This document shows, piece after piece, positions 18,401 through 25,194 of a stretch of DNA of 54,136 nt (within the stretch, counting starts at the first letter, position 1; each line of letters starts with the position of its first letter). Origin of the DNA: Sphingomonas bacterium. GTDB taxonomy: Bacteria > Pseudomonadota > Alphaproteobacteria > Sphingomonadales > Sphingomonadaceae. The translations under genes and the position numbers were made by a program. The stretch is taken from NCBI RefSeq assembly GCF_903643035.1, contig NZ_CAHJWW010000001.1, positions 1 through 54,136 of the forward strand. Reading direction: 5' to 3'. Under the pieces are notes generated by a model, which did not search any database, was not told the origin of the DNA, and saw only the letters and a list, made by a program, of their open reading frames with translations.

Positions 18401-18584
18401 CGGGGCCATCGGCACCATTCACGATGGGGGTCGAGAAGTCGCAGGCCGGCCCGACCATGTTGCACGCTGCGCCGGTGTCCTGAGCGTGTCCGGACGTTCC
18501 GGTCAGCAAGGCCAGAGTTATGACGACGCCGGACAGCGCGGACGTTGTGCGCAGCCGAACTACGAGAACATTTCTGCAATTCAT
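12495..18584 (-). CDS. Giant glycine-rich autotransporter (type V secretion)
   Basis: A 2029-residue outer-membrane autotransporter. A long signal peptide (about 35 residues, ending GTSGHAQ) leads into a passenger of roughly 1650 residues built from repeats of about 45-70 residues. Each repeat contains a near-constant AQSIGGGGGxGG phrase; about fifteen copies are visible, the last ones decaying to AQAVSGGGGLA and AQSVGGSGG. This predicts a very long beta-helix. The final 290 residues, from about CGWARIAGGSISQNTT, form the translocating beta-barrel, ending in LAFRF with the C-terminal aromatic required for membrane insertion. Only two cysteines occur near the mature N-terminus. A run of G in AAGGGGGAAAG precedes the ATG. 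Passenger function is unknown; adhesion or surface coating is typical. It heads a four-gene minus-strand group. Confidence 0.92.
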   Translation of the reverse strand: MNCRNVLVVRLRTTSALSGVVITLALLTGTSGHAQDTGAACNMVGPACDFSTPIVNGADGPGATFHENGHPGTTGNPGGNVTADLESPRTLGSSGTTSPINAVTVGGKGGNGSNSDPAGSIIINLDGGWGQPGQTGGNINMTVGSALSGEATYMNGGPRTSGLTLISLGGAGGDAGIASYNVGQGGNGHPGMGGNGGTVTATIDGKWVSDAGAGLFVTSNGGLGGGGSSSDDAKKSDKSPQGVDGCGGSPNDQTCTAGAGNTVDVTVKGTVAGQTFGAFIASIGGDGGTGGDSDDCCDRSGGNGGKAGAGGNVRATLASSGIAIASEAGAAFYVASVGGRGGVGGISNSSGSGGTGGAAGTVTAEIDGNVSTSGAANTYGVLIQSLGGTGGNGGTSAAWFNPTSGSGNSGGSANTVTVTGTGAHIVTRSNNTISDNSSGLIAQSIGGGGGVGPDSNGWLAVGGSGGAASDGKQVSVALTDSFVATFGFNSGAVIAQSIGGGGGKGGDASGSGYIVNLTVGGTGGGGGTAADANAAMLGKSQIQTINKHSPGIEIQSIGGGGGDGGAAYGSVSSVFYGAAISVGGSGGAGGNGGTVNAAHTENNAPDSQIETFDSDSYGIVAQSIGGGGGNGGASTAKSVVKGNGDFPSQSLAMATGGSGGIAGSASNVYLQSSGLVATIGAGSAGLVAQGIGGGGGNAGDASAAASATGGNGGLAVSLAFGGSGGAAGNGGNVEVVNHGLVLTTGGSATGMLVQSIGGGGGNGGAGDAKSESSSSVNEGDNASDNKPSGKNLAFAVGSGGTGGGAGDGYGVTAMNTGAIITLGDSAHGILAQTIGGGGGNAGGGAASTKGDIQFDLRVGGTGGNGGSTYYTGQVNVTNSGTIVTYGADASGILAQSIGGGGGSGGKAGTSLSGGKSDKAGGNGDASGVTTTIGAIEANYTAKGGAAIGDYNYLGDATHGAIGTINGLLANSTFQARVGDDGDPADAVDNTAGSGGKDSDDNNAKSVSIGVGVGGNGGNGGAAGTITVTNQASGAVATMGKDSDAIVAQSIGGGGGKGGNATTASSGDISGAIGVGGNGGNNSNVNANNGGQPTVNNYGTVYTVGAMSSGIVAQSIGGGGGIGGTSSVTVAGSGSDKKVAVTATLGGSSTKANSISEAAAVTSSGPIETRGHDSYGIIAQSISGGGGIVKTLASDLDTANGTTVSGSSSSSQKNFDVKVQLGSNNQLVSGDAGSATVTTTSGGTIVTKGDDGIAILAQAVSGGGGLALGGKPMGSAASDFLGAQNKQGNVGIGVSANVTVGDNITTSGAGGVGVFAQSVGGSGGIAGDIGHTMQLAQIGRASNASQYAGNGTDISVTVNAGATIRTSGGNAPGIIAQSVGGGGGWITNNDNAYIGSAGGTGIGGLVTVNVRGGVDAKGSASAGIFAQSAGGATNGGVGSGSNITISIGDVNNICTDSSKVCAAAVFGGSAFGAIASAVYVRNGGAGNTATNYGVVNTHEPTDGYAFYADNSSLQVLNYGIATGNTNIGGNFINEPGATYVPLSNVALNGGTLTNAGTLDVGGSGIRTVALTGNLVSTGTGRLVVDTDHVAGTGDLLQVSGKATITGVIEVHPSRVANRAVTVLTATGGVTLDPALMSVDASQLFDFTPKVVANTVVIQPQARFAAVAAGLGGNRTAVAGNLQALFDGGTSFDNAFNALLKVNDAAAYSRALNALSGQALGLIGAARFASSHNFIDSIDNGCASFDRRGDADDVESCGWARIAGGSISQNTTVDALGYDGTEAAFQLGLQRQVGDDWYLGAAAAYETSQFNGRDDDGKITGDSVMAGAQLRYHRGALRAAVTVDGAYSWYTTRRLAEAGGVGGTALATPDAWQVGGHLKLAYELPLGRAAYVKPFASFDAVHVRSSAFVETGATPFDLVVRAESETALAGGVGLELGTQVKLAGQATARLFVGGRYDVLNHNDWRSTVSFADVSGGPTFNVLTPAPSRLGRFAVGVDIATSSRVDLSLRYQPEVGQGYVVQAGVARLAFRF
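13800..18100. repeat. Internal DNA repeats of the autotransporter passenger
   Basis: The plus strand shows the phrase CCGCCGCCGATCGACTGCGC and near variants at intervals of about 130 to 300 bases, for example near 15233, 15425, 15889, 16078, 16698, 16909 and 17088. These encode the AQSIGGGGG phrase on the minus strand. They are coding repeats, irregularly spaced and imperfect, and could recombine to change passenger length. Confidence 0.8.
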
Positions 18585-18605
18585 GGCACTTTCCCCCTTG
18601 ATCGT

Positions 18606-18643
18606 GACACCGTGACTCGTCCCGAGGCACGGGTTACGGTGTC
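18606..18643. promoter_or_regulatory. Inverted repeat upstream of the autotransporter gene
   Basis: The left arm is GACACCGTGACTCGT, and the complement of the right arm reads GACACCGTAACCCGT, with two mismatches and an eight-base loop. It lies 22 bases upstream of the autotransporter ATG and 57 bases after the stop of the 116-residue regulator gene. It may be an operator in the autotransporter leader or a terminator for the regulator gene. The lack of a T run favours an operator or RNA hairpin. Confidence 0.4.
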
Positions 18644-18700
18644 CTGCTCGACTTCTTGCGGTGGTAACTCGGCATTTACCGCGGACCTGCAGTCGGCTAA

Positions 18701-19051
18701 TTACTCACTGGCACCCGGAGCGGTCTTTCCGCGAACGCGGCGATTCTTTGTCGCCTTCGTGGATTTCAGAACTGCCCGCCGCGCGGCCCAAGTGTCGAGC
18801 AGTCGCGCAATCAGCCTGGAAATCGCTTCCGCTTCGCTGCTGGTGTCGGGGTCAAACAGCGCTTCGAGGCCGCTCCGCGGGAGTCCTGCTTCCGCTGCTA
18901 AAACGCCGAGGCCCCGCGCACTCGCGACTGCCCCCAACGCACGGAGCATAGCCGGGTGACTCCGGGACCGCAGCGCGTCTTCGAGGCACAGTTCCTGAGA
19001 CAATTCGTCCGACAGGAACCCGGCACCCGCTGGCTTATCACGATCCGACAT
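18701..19051 (-). CDS. Antitoxin-like small DNA-binding protein
   Basis: A 116-residue basic protein. The central part, ELCLEDALRSRSHPAMLRALGAVASARGLGVLAAEAGLPRSGLEALF, follows the pattern of addiction-module antidote proteins of the HigA2-like type, where a helix-turn-helix (GLGVLAAEAGLPRSGLEAL) binds DNA. The last 35 residues are lysine- and arginine-rich (RRAVLKSTKATKNRRVRGK). No RelE/HigB-type toxin gene is visible on either side, so it may be an orphan regulator. It sits between the AraC gene and the autotransporter gene on the same strand and could regulate the latter. Recognition is moderate; the function as an antitoxin is not shown. Confidence 0.6.
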   Translation of the reverse strand: MSDRDKPAGAGFLSDELSQELCLEDALRSRSHPAMLRALGAVASARGLGVLAAEAGLPRSGLEALFDPDTSSEAEAISRLIARLLDTWAARRAVLKSTKATKNRRVRGKTAPGASE

Positions 19052-19146
19052 CGTGCCCTTTTCACTCAGGGCAACAGTGGTGTCTTATCAGATTCGCTGG
19101 TCATCTTTGCCATTTTCGAGGACGCGGCTCGAACCGCACACCGTTT

Positions 19147-20649
19147 TTAAACCCGGCTGGGGGCCAGTCCGCAGCCGGCACAAAATTGGTGGCCGAGCTT
19201 TACACCATATGTCTCAAGGACTGATTTGCGCGCTGTCGCGCTGACGGCCTCGCTCAATTCGGGCTTACCGCTATTTTGGGCAGCGACGACCGCTGAGCGT
19301 AGAATGAAAGACTGGGTGCAGATTGCAGCAGTCGCGCGCTGGCGGTCTTCAATGCTCGCCTGGGCAAAGGAGCCGCTGTCATTCAGAGCCATGGCAACGC
19401 GCGAGACAAGCCCGACGACGGCAGACAGGTTTGGAGGTGCGGTCCCGAACATCGCCACGCAAGCGATCACGAGATGACAGCCTATCAACGGAGCCAAGTC
19501 CGTGAGGTCAATCCCCCACAGGCTGAGCGACTCCGAATAAGATTTGAATACATCGAAACGATCAAAGGTCAAGGCGAGGCGAGACGCAATTGCCGAATTC
19601 CTCCGCTCGATCTCAGAAATCAAATCGGCAGTAAAGCGATGCTGGTCATAACTTGCGACTACGTGGCTAGGTACCGGGCAATACTTTCCGAGTGGAGCGC
19701 CGGCGTCGGCAAGCCGTTCCGAAAACGACGGCGTTATCCACCTGCGAGCGTCCTCGAGCACCAGATCCGCCAGTACGTACCAGGTCAACCGGCTGGCACG
19801 TACCGGTGCAGACAGAAAGTCGGCGACCGGAGGCGTGCCCGCTGTCTCGCGGCCGCCGGTGATCCACTCTCCCGGCGTTGTGCCAACTATGCTCAGAAAC
19901 ACGCGGTGAAACTGGGTGTAGCTGCCGAACCCAGCCTCCAGCGCCGCCGTCAATAGATCGCCACACCGCGGATAGATTAACTGGAAGCGCTCGAGCCGGA
20001 AGCGACTGCGCCATTCGACAAAGCCTCGCCTGGTTTGCTCCGCCAGCAACTCGCGCAGATACACCGCAGACACCCCGCAACGTTGCGCGAGCGCTGCCGC
20101 ATTGGGAATGTCGGGCGCATTGCGAAGGACGCGAAGCGCAGTGAGCACAGCGGGGTGCAGCGGTGCCTGAGCTGCCTCCGGACCCGACATGCTAATATGG
20201 AGCGCGCTTCGCAGCGCATATTCGAGTCCAACGCGATAGAGTTGCGGCTCATCGGACTCCTGGGAAACGTGGGCAAACACCCGGTCGAGCGCGATTGCAT
20301 CGTCGCGCGCGAGTATGCGGCTCGCGTGCCGCGCAGCGTCGTCCAGCAACGAGCGTTCCAATCGCTCGGTTGAGCAGGTGAGCACCCACATCTGGAGATC
20401 CGGCCCGGGCAGCAGCCGGTGCGATTGGTTGGGTAACATCCACACCAATCTACCAGGTGACAGATCGTAGTGCGCGCTGTCGAGGAAATAGACACCCTTT
20501 CCAGCTGTGACGAGGTTGAGTTCGATCTCCTGATGGTAGTGCCATAGCGGCGAGATCCCGGGCCCAGTTCGCCGAATTTCGCTACCTGCCGACACGCGCT
20601 GGCACTCGGTCGGCATTCCATGAATCGTAAGAGACTGAGCGAGGGACAA
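19147..20649 (-). CDS. AraC-family regulator with unusual C-terminal extension
   Basis: The first 260 residues are a normal cupin-type AraC regulator: an N-terminal cupin-like sensor (WHYHQEIELNLVTAGKGVYFLD, then LVWMLPNQSHRLLPGPD) and two helix-turn-helix units at about residues 165-262 (AAALAQRCGVSAVYLRELLAE and ALEAGFGSYTQFHRVF, ending GTTPGEW). AraC proteins normally stop here. This one continues for about 235 residues, mostly helical, ending with VLETYGVKLGHQFCAGCGLAPSRV. The end of the extension resembles a helical domain of unknown function (DUF6683-like) seen in proteobacteria, but I hold that loosely. Its ligand and targets are unknown. It is on the same strand as, and upstream of, the antitoxin-like and autotransporter genes. 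Confidence 0.8.
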   Translation of the reverse strand: MSLAQSLTIHGMPTECQRVSAGSEIRRTGPGISPLWHYHQEIELNLVTAGKGVYFLDSAHYDLSPGRLVWMLPNQSHRLLPGPDLQMWVLTCSTERLERSLLDDAARHASRILARDDAIALDRVFAHVSQESDEPQLYRVGLEYALRSALHISMSGPEAAQAPLHPAVLTALRVLRNAPDIPNAAALAQRCGVSAVYLRELLAEQTRRGFVEWRSRFRLERFQLIYPRCGDLLTAALEAGFGSYTQFHRVFLSIVGTTPGEWITGGRETAGTPPVADFLSAPVRASRLTWYVLADLVLEDARRWITPSFSERLADAGAPLGKYCPVPSHVVASYDQHRFTADLISEIERRNSAIASRLALTFDRFDVFKSYSESLSLWGIDLTDLAPLIGCHLVIACVAMFGTAPPNLSAVVGLVSRVAMALNDSGSFAQASIEDRQRATAAICTQSFILRSAVVAAQNSGKPELSEAVSATARKSVLETYGVKLGHQFCAGCGLAPSRV

Positions 20650-20867
20650 GGCTTCGAAACTCCGCGATGCTTTAGTGACGTAAACGCTCTGTTACGAAGA
20701 GAGTCGGCCTAAAAAGGCAAGAAAATCTGCTTCAGCTTTGCTCTTGACTGCTCAGTTCGCCGGATGTGGTCGTGCTCCGGGTGGTGGGGTAGCTCGCGGC
20801 TGGCCATCGGCGATCTTCGGACAGGTTAGGTTGCAACAATCAACCGACGAGGCGACCGAGGCTACGA

Positions 20868-21010
20868 TGGACGTTCAAGCGCTGGTGGGGAAGAGCGCCG
20901 ACGCCGATTTCTGCGTGAGACGATCGGCTTTGCCGCGCAGCGGCTGATGAAATTGAAGGTCGGCGGGCTGACTGGTGCCGGCTATGGCGAGAAGAGCGCC
21001 GAGCGGCTTG
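20868..21010 (+). pseudogene. IS256-family transposase N-terminal remnant
   Basis: The ATG at 20868 begins MDVQALVGKSADADF, followed one frame later by LRETIGFAAQRLMKLKVGGLTGAGYGEKSAERL. Together these are the start of an IS256-type (Mutator-like) transposase. A frameshift separates the two parts near 20910 and the rest of the roughly 400-residue protein, including the DDE core, is missing. The sequence after 21010 is not recognisably from the same gene. Confidence 0.65.
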
Positions 21011-21252
21011 CCCCGCAGCGGTGACCCGCGATCGTGGCAGCGCGGAAGCTCTCGACGCGATCTTGCGCACCCATCTGATCAACCCGGCGGTGCTGCGCGC
21101 CGACGTTTCGATGGATTTCCATCTGTGGACACCCCTTCGAGTGCAAGCAGTATCTGGAAGTTCTGACACGTAGTCGGATGCTGCCATCTGTCCGGCCTTT
21201 GATGCAGCGGTGAGCTGCTGGCCCGTATGGGAGTTCGCGGACCGGAACCATA

Positions 21253-22409
21253 TCACCAACAGCGTGCTTCAGGCACGGTGGAAAGCCCTGGTTCTTCCGG
21301 CCCCGTCTCGCCGACTGTTGTGCCATACCCTCCTTCGACCGACTGCGCCCTCCGACGCCTCTGGCCCGTCTCGGCTAACGCCGCGACGGGAACCGGAGCT
21401 CTGTAATCGTCGTGGCGCGTCAGCAGCGCCCAGACGGTGCGCGCCATTTTGTTAGCGAGCGCGACTGTCACCAGCATGTGTGGCTTGCGGGCGAGCATGC
21501 CTTCGAGCCACGATCCCGCCGGCGCACCGCGCTTGCTCACCTGGAGCACGACCGCGCTGGCAACGATGATAAGTAGGCGCCGCAACGTTCGCTCGCCCAT
21601 CCGCGAGATCGCGCCGAGCTTTTGCTTGCCGCCAGTCGACATCTGCTTGGGGACCAGCCGTAGCCACGCGGCGAAGTCGCGGCCCTTGGCGAACGTCTCG
21701 GCCGGCGGCGCGATCGCAGCGATCGCCGTGACCGTAATCGGGCCGATGCCGGGGATGGTCATCAGCCGGCGCGCTACCTGGTCCTCGCGAGCCCGACGCG
21801 TGATCTCCTTGTCCAGCACGGCGATCCGTTCGTCGAGCTGGGCCAGCATATCGATCATCATCGCGAACATCGGCTGCGCCGCTTCGGGCAGCGCCTGCCC
21901 GATCTCGCCGTCGTCGAGCAGACCGGCCAGCAACGCGAAAGACGCCGCTCCCTTCGGAGCTACCCAGCCATACTCGGTCAGTGCCCGCGGATCGCATGGG
22001 CGATCTGGGTCCGCTGCTTCACCGCGAGATCGCGTGTACGAAAGACCAGAGCGGCTGCCTGTTGCTCCTCGCTCTTCACCGCGACGAACCGCATGCTCGG
22101 CCGCTGGGCTGCCTCGCAGATCGCCTCGGCATCGACCGCGTCGTTCTTGTGCCGCTTGACGAACGGCTTGACGTACGCTGGCGGGATCAGCCGGACCTCA
22201 TGGCCCATCGCCTGCAGCTGGCGCGCCTAATAATGGCCGCCCCCGCATGCCTCCAGCGCCACCAGGCCCCGAGGCTGGGCGGCGAAGAAGGCGAGCAGCT
22301 TGCCGCGCGTGAGCCGTCGGCTGAACATCGCCCGCCCCGCGCCATCCGCGCCGTACGCGTGGAAAACATGCTTGGCGATGTCCAACCCGATCGTGGTAAC
22401 TTCTGTCAT
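21253..22409 (-). pseudogene. IS110-family transposase, one nonsense codon and one frameshift
   Basis: Three reading-frame pieces together make a full-length IS110 transposase. The first (22409-22227) begins MTEVTTIGLDIAKHVFHAYG, with the DEDD catalytic Asp, and ends GGGHY followed by TAG where tryptophan is expected. The second (22226-21978) continues in frame with RQLQAMGHEVRLIPPAYVKP and NDAVDAEAICEAAQRP, then loses frame after AIRGH, where one C is missing. The third holds the C-terminal transposase_20 part: MTIPGIGPITVTAIAAI and FAAWLRLVPKQMSTGGKQKLGAISRMG. Two independent lesions mean this copy is dead. It carries no recognisable terminal inverted repeats, as is usual for IS110. Confidence 0.82.
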
Positions 22410-22800
22410 GGACGCCTCCCTCAGTGGTCTTCAACACCTCCGCTTTGGCACATCGATGCCGTCGGGGGGCGTCCACCCCATCACCAATCGCGAGGCGCGA
22501 CTGGCATTGGCGTCCCCAGGCGATGGCAAGGCGGTGGTTGACAGCGAGGTGACGCAGGAAGGAATTGCGGACGACGTGCTCGGGCTGGACGAGGAAGAAA
22601 CTCTGGACGAGGCGGCGTGACGGAAGACTGTGGTAAGAATTGATCCCGATTTCGATCCAAATCCGACCATTAATGACCGCTTTGATGAGGCCCGGTAACC
22701 GGTCGCTTGTCGTCTGATCGCGCCAGGTGCAAGGTGTTCTTTGAGATGCCGTTGCCGGGAGCATGGTTGTCTTCGCGGTCGGCATGTGCCGCCGCATGAT
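22410..22800. other. Non-coding stretch after the IS110 remnant
   Basis: About 390 bases without a convincing gene. The first 200 bases probably still belong to the IS110 element (its non-coding end upstream of the transposase start); the remainder is AT-richer and unassigned. Confidence 0.4.
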
Positions 22801-22935
22801 GGGGGCCTGTACCCCGATATGATCACGTGCGGGAAGCAGATGTCGTCCGGCTATCAGCCGATCTCGGCGCTGATGATCTCGGAAGGGATTCATCACGCGA
22901 TGGTGCGGTCGAGCCGGGAGCATGGCGCATTTGGG
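22801..22935 (+). pseudogene. Class III aminotransferase fragment
   Basis: Forty-five codons read GLYPDMITCGKQMSSGYQPI, then SALMISEGIHHAMV and EHGAFG. This is the segment of a class III (omega) aminotransferase around the PLP-binding lysine (the K of CGKQ). The glycine-tyrosine-P-I-S context is typical. Nothing before or after it in this frame fits the family, so only an internal piece of the gene survives. It is abutted directly by the remnant of a GIY-YIG protein on the other strand. Confidence 0.6.
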
Positions 22936-22939
22936 TCTT

Positions 22940-23210
22940 CTAGTGTCCGCCCTCGATCCAAGGAATGGCCACAGCGCGGAACGCATCAGCAAGCGCAGCC
23001 TCAATCTCCAGCGACTCCCACTGCTGCATTAGATTCAGATGTTTGACCAACTCCGGCAGCAAGCACATGCCGAACCTTGTAACCCAGCTTGTGCTGGTCA
23101 AACCGCCAATCAGGATCGCGCGAGGTCTGCCCGACGTAAAGACCCCATCGTTCTGGAACGGCAGGGTGATGCAGGAGGACGACGTAGACTGAATGTTTCG
23201 CTCCGCTCGT
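22940..23210 (-). pseudogene. GIY-YIG-like protein remnant with frameshift
   Basis: The minus strand reads HSVYVVLLHHPAVPERWGLYVGQTSRDPDWRFDQHKLGYKVR. That is the V-Y-V-V-L/L-Y-V-G-Q-T pattern of a GIY-YIG nuclease-like domain with its following helix. It then shifts frame near 23070 and continues LLPELVKHLNLMQQWESLEI, EAALADAFRAVAIPWIEGGH and a stop at 22940. The pieces are co-linear, so one insertion or deletion explains the break. No start codon with a plausible leader was found upstream. Confidence 0.55.
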
Positions 23211-23596
23211 GCGGAGGGTAGTCGCGCGCAGTGAGCCGGCGGCTCGCCGAGCCGCCGGCATCCAATTCAATGTCGTCATTGCCGCCGGCTGCCAGCACCG
23301 GTTGACAGGATCACGCGAGGTCCAGAACCAGAGCGCAGGCCGCCTGCCTGACGCCAAGCCAGGCCTTGTGCTCGCCGATCGCGTCGGGCAGGGCGCGATG
23401 GGTGGGCCGGGGGTCCTTTGCGGCAGTGACCCTCGCCACGATGTTGTGCGCCTCGACATCGAGCCGGTCGCGGGGAGAACGGGTCGAAGAACCTCAACGG
23501 CGGCCTCCCTCAGCGCCTCATCGGAGTCGCGGAGCCTTAAGGTGTGGCGAGGCAGCCCGGCTCCGCGCAGCATGACACTCAGCCACTTGCCGTCCC
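23211..23596. other. Unassigned degenerate sequence
   Basis: Nearly 390 bases with no intact gene. A minus-strand frame contains LDVEAHNIVARVTAAKDPRP and ALPDAIGEHKAWLGVRQAAC with stops on both sides. It looks like a decayed protein gene, but I do not recognise the family. Confidence 0.4.
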
Positions 23597-23911
23597 ATGA
23601 AGGGGCGCTGGCAACAGGTCGTGACCGGTCAGTGCTTCGATCATCCGATTCGCGACGAAAACCATCGGCTTATGGCAAGGATGATCCGCGCCGCGTGCGC
23701 CGGCGTCGCCCATGCGCTGACCACGGCAATGGACGACGGGCACTGCGGCCTTCCTCGTGATGATCTGATCGCCTAGGGTGCTGAATTGCTCGAGGTAGCG
23801 ACGCCCCTGATTAATGACGCCGTCACCGCCGCGCTCGCCAGCGGCGAGGTTATCGCCGGCATGACCGATGGTCGCGAGATCGTCTAGCCGCCCAAGACGG
23901 GCGTTCAGCTT
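23597..23911 (+). pseudogene. RecD2-type helicase N-terminal remnant with stops
   Basis: The frame reads RMIRAACAGVAHALTTAMDDGHCGLPRDDLIA, a TAG stop (23774-23776), then GAELLEVATPLINDAVTAALASGEVIAGMTDGREIV, a second TAG (23885-23887), and a few further residues. This matches the helical domain that precedes the motor core in ATP-dependent RecD2-like helicases (the ALTTAMDxGHCGLPRDxL signature). Both stops lie in an otherwise conserved frame. The motor part is absent here; a separate piece carrying only the motor part lies at 47275-48480 on the other strand. Confidence 0.6.
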
Positions 23912-24083
23912 CCCCAAATATGCGATTTTTCGCGCGGCCGACGCTCAATGAATGGATGTCCGCAATCGGCGCCAGGTACCGTAACCGGCCAGTCCGCTAA
24001 CCACCAAAATTGCCGTGAAAGCAGTCGGCCCTCAATGCCGGCGGCGGTCGATGGCTCGGTCCAGCGATTCTCGGAAGTCGGCG

Positions 24084-24722
24084 TCATGCTACTTGCGCCT
24101 TCGCCGACTTGAGCGCCGTCCGCGGGTTGGCCTCGGCCCCGCCCTGCCCCGCCCCCTTCCAACCGATCCGGTCGAGATTGTTGAGGAGCGTCGATCGCGG
24201 GACTTTAAACGCGCGGCACACTGATGCCTTGCTGGCACCGCCGTCGAGTGCAGCGACGATCTGCTCGATCTGCTCCTCGCCAAGCGATCGCGGTCGGCCG
24301 CCTATGCGGCCTCGACGCCTCGCTGCGGCCAGGCCGGCGTTGACGCGCTCTCTGATCAGCGCCCGCTCAAATTGCGCCAGTGAGCCGAAGACGTTGAACA
24401 GGAATTCGCCGTGTGGCGTGGTGGTGTCCATTTGCTCTGTGATCGAGCGGAACGCCACGTCGCGGTTCTTCAGGTCGTTGATGATCGTCAGGAGGTGCGA
24501 CAGCGAGCGGCCGAGGCGGTCGAGTTTCCAGACAATCAAAATGTCGCCATGCCGGAGATCGGCGAGGCAAGCCTTCAGGCCCGGTCGATCATCCTTGGCG
24601 CCGGACGCACGGTCTTGATGGAGATGACGTTCATCCACACCCGCTGCGACAAGTGCATCGCGTTGCAGATCGACCGATTGACGTTCGTCGGCGGTGGAGA
24701 CGCGCATGTAGCCGACCAGCAT
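24084..24722 (-). CDS. Serine recombinase (resolvase/invertase family)
   Basis: A 212-residue site-specific recombinase of the Tn3 resolvase/DNA invertase group. It opens MLVGYMRVSTADERQSVDLQ, with the catalytic serine at residue 9, and keeps the conserved arginines in WKLDRLGRSLSHLL and the E-helix region GSLAQFERALIRERVNAGL. The C-terminus has a helix-turn-helix (SKASVCRAFKVPRSTLLNNL). The length is normal and nothing appears broken. No Tn3-type transposase lies next to it, so it is an orphan, perhaps left from a lost transposon. A candidate crossover region with dyad GCAAACC/GGGTTTG lies just upstream at 24763-24782. Confidence 0.88.
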   Translation of the reverse strand: MLVGYMRVSTADERQSVDLQRDALVAAGVDERHLHQDRASGAKDDRPGLKACLADLRHGDILIVWKLDRLGRSLSHLLTIINDLKNRDVAFRSITEQMDTTTPHGEFLFNVFGSLAQFERALIRERVNAGLAAARRRGRIGGRPRSLGEEQIEQIVAALDGGASKASVCRAFKVPRSTLLNNLDRIGWKGAGQGGAEANPRTALKSAKAQVA

Positions 24723-25163
24723 GTACCGGAAAACCCCGCAACCCGTGTTTTCACATACTACAGCAAACCGACAGGGTTTGTCGCCTATGTTCGCCGTCGA
24801 GGCCGGGGTTGATTTTGCGAAGCTCAGCTGGGGGCGCGGGAATCAAGTGATTGCCGACTTCGTTCATTTCGATCGGGCTTTTCTGATCACAGACTCTTTC
24901 GCAGGTAGTGTCGGAGACTTGCAGGTCATTTACCTTCCAATTGTCGTTAAGCCTCAGATTGAACGGCCTCAATATTAGCTCAAGCGACCTCTCTGGCTGC
25001 CACCGCAGCCTCGAGCAAACTCTGCGGGGCCGGTTGCAGCCGCCGCTAGAAATAATCTCGCAAGAGGTCGAAGAGAGGGTGTTCGCCAATTGCGGTATTC
25101 GCTCGGACGGGACGACCGTGAAACCGGAAGGCTGTCGCAGCGCGACCGATACTACCCTTGACT
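24723..25163. other. Intergenic region between recombinase and tetR operon
   Basis: About 440 bases with lower GC than its surroundings. Possible recombinase-site dyads lie at its left end, and a sequence at 24837-24854 is repeated exactly at 32109-32126. Open frames on both strands (for example 24751-25089 minus) have no recognisable family. Confidence 0.45.
24837..24854 (+). repeat. 18-bp direct repeat, copy 1
   Basis: The sequence CGGGAATCAAGTGATTGC occurs here and again at 32109-32126 in the same orientation. After the exact match both copies continue with a related C/TTTCGATCGG-like stretch and a TTTTC-GAT run, so similarity extends for roughly 45 bases. Copy 2 lies just beyond the 25.2-31.7 kb operon. 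Confidence 0.6.
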
Positions 25164-25194
25164 GAAACGATCGTTACAGTGTAACGGTCGTTTC
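25158..25194 (+). promoter_or_regulatory. TetR operator overlapping a putative promoter
   Basis: A 31-base palindrome at 25164-25194 has left arm GAAACGATCGTTACA, and the complement of the right arm is GAAACGACCGTTACA (one mismatch), with a single central base. It ends directly before the tetR ATG at 25195. A -35-like TTGACT at 25158-25163 and a weak -10-like TGTAAC at 25180-25185 (16-base spacer) lie at and inside it. Binding here would block transcription of the whole operon, which is classic TetR autoregulation. With no room for a ribosome binding site, the transcript may be leaderless. Confidence 0.75.

Noticed and set aside
23905-24162. Minus-strand frame overlapping the recombinase stop by ATGA (from 24087 downward).
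   Set aside because: The product has no recognisable pattern and the overlap could be chance; no support beyond the ATGA.
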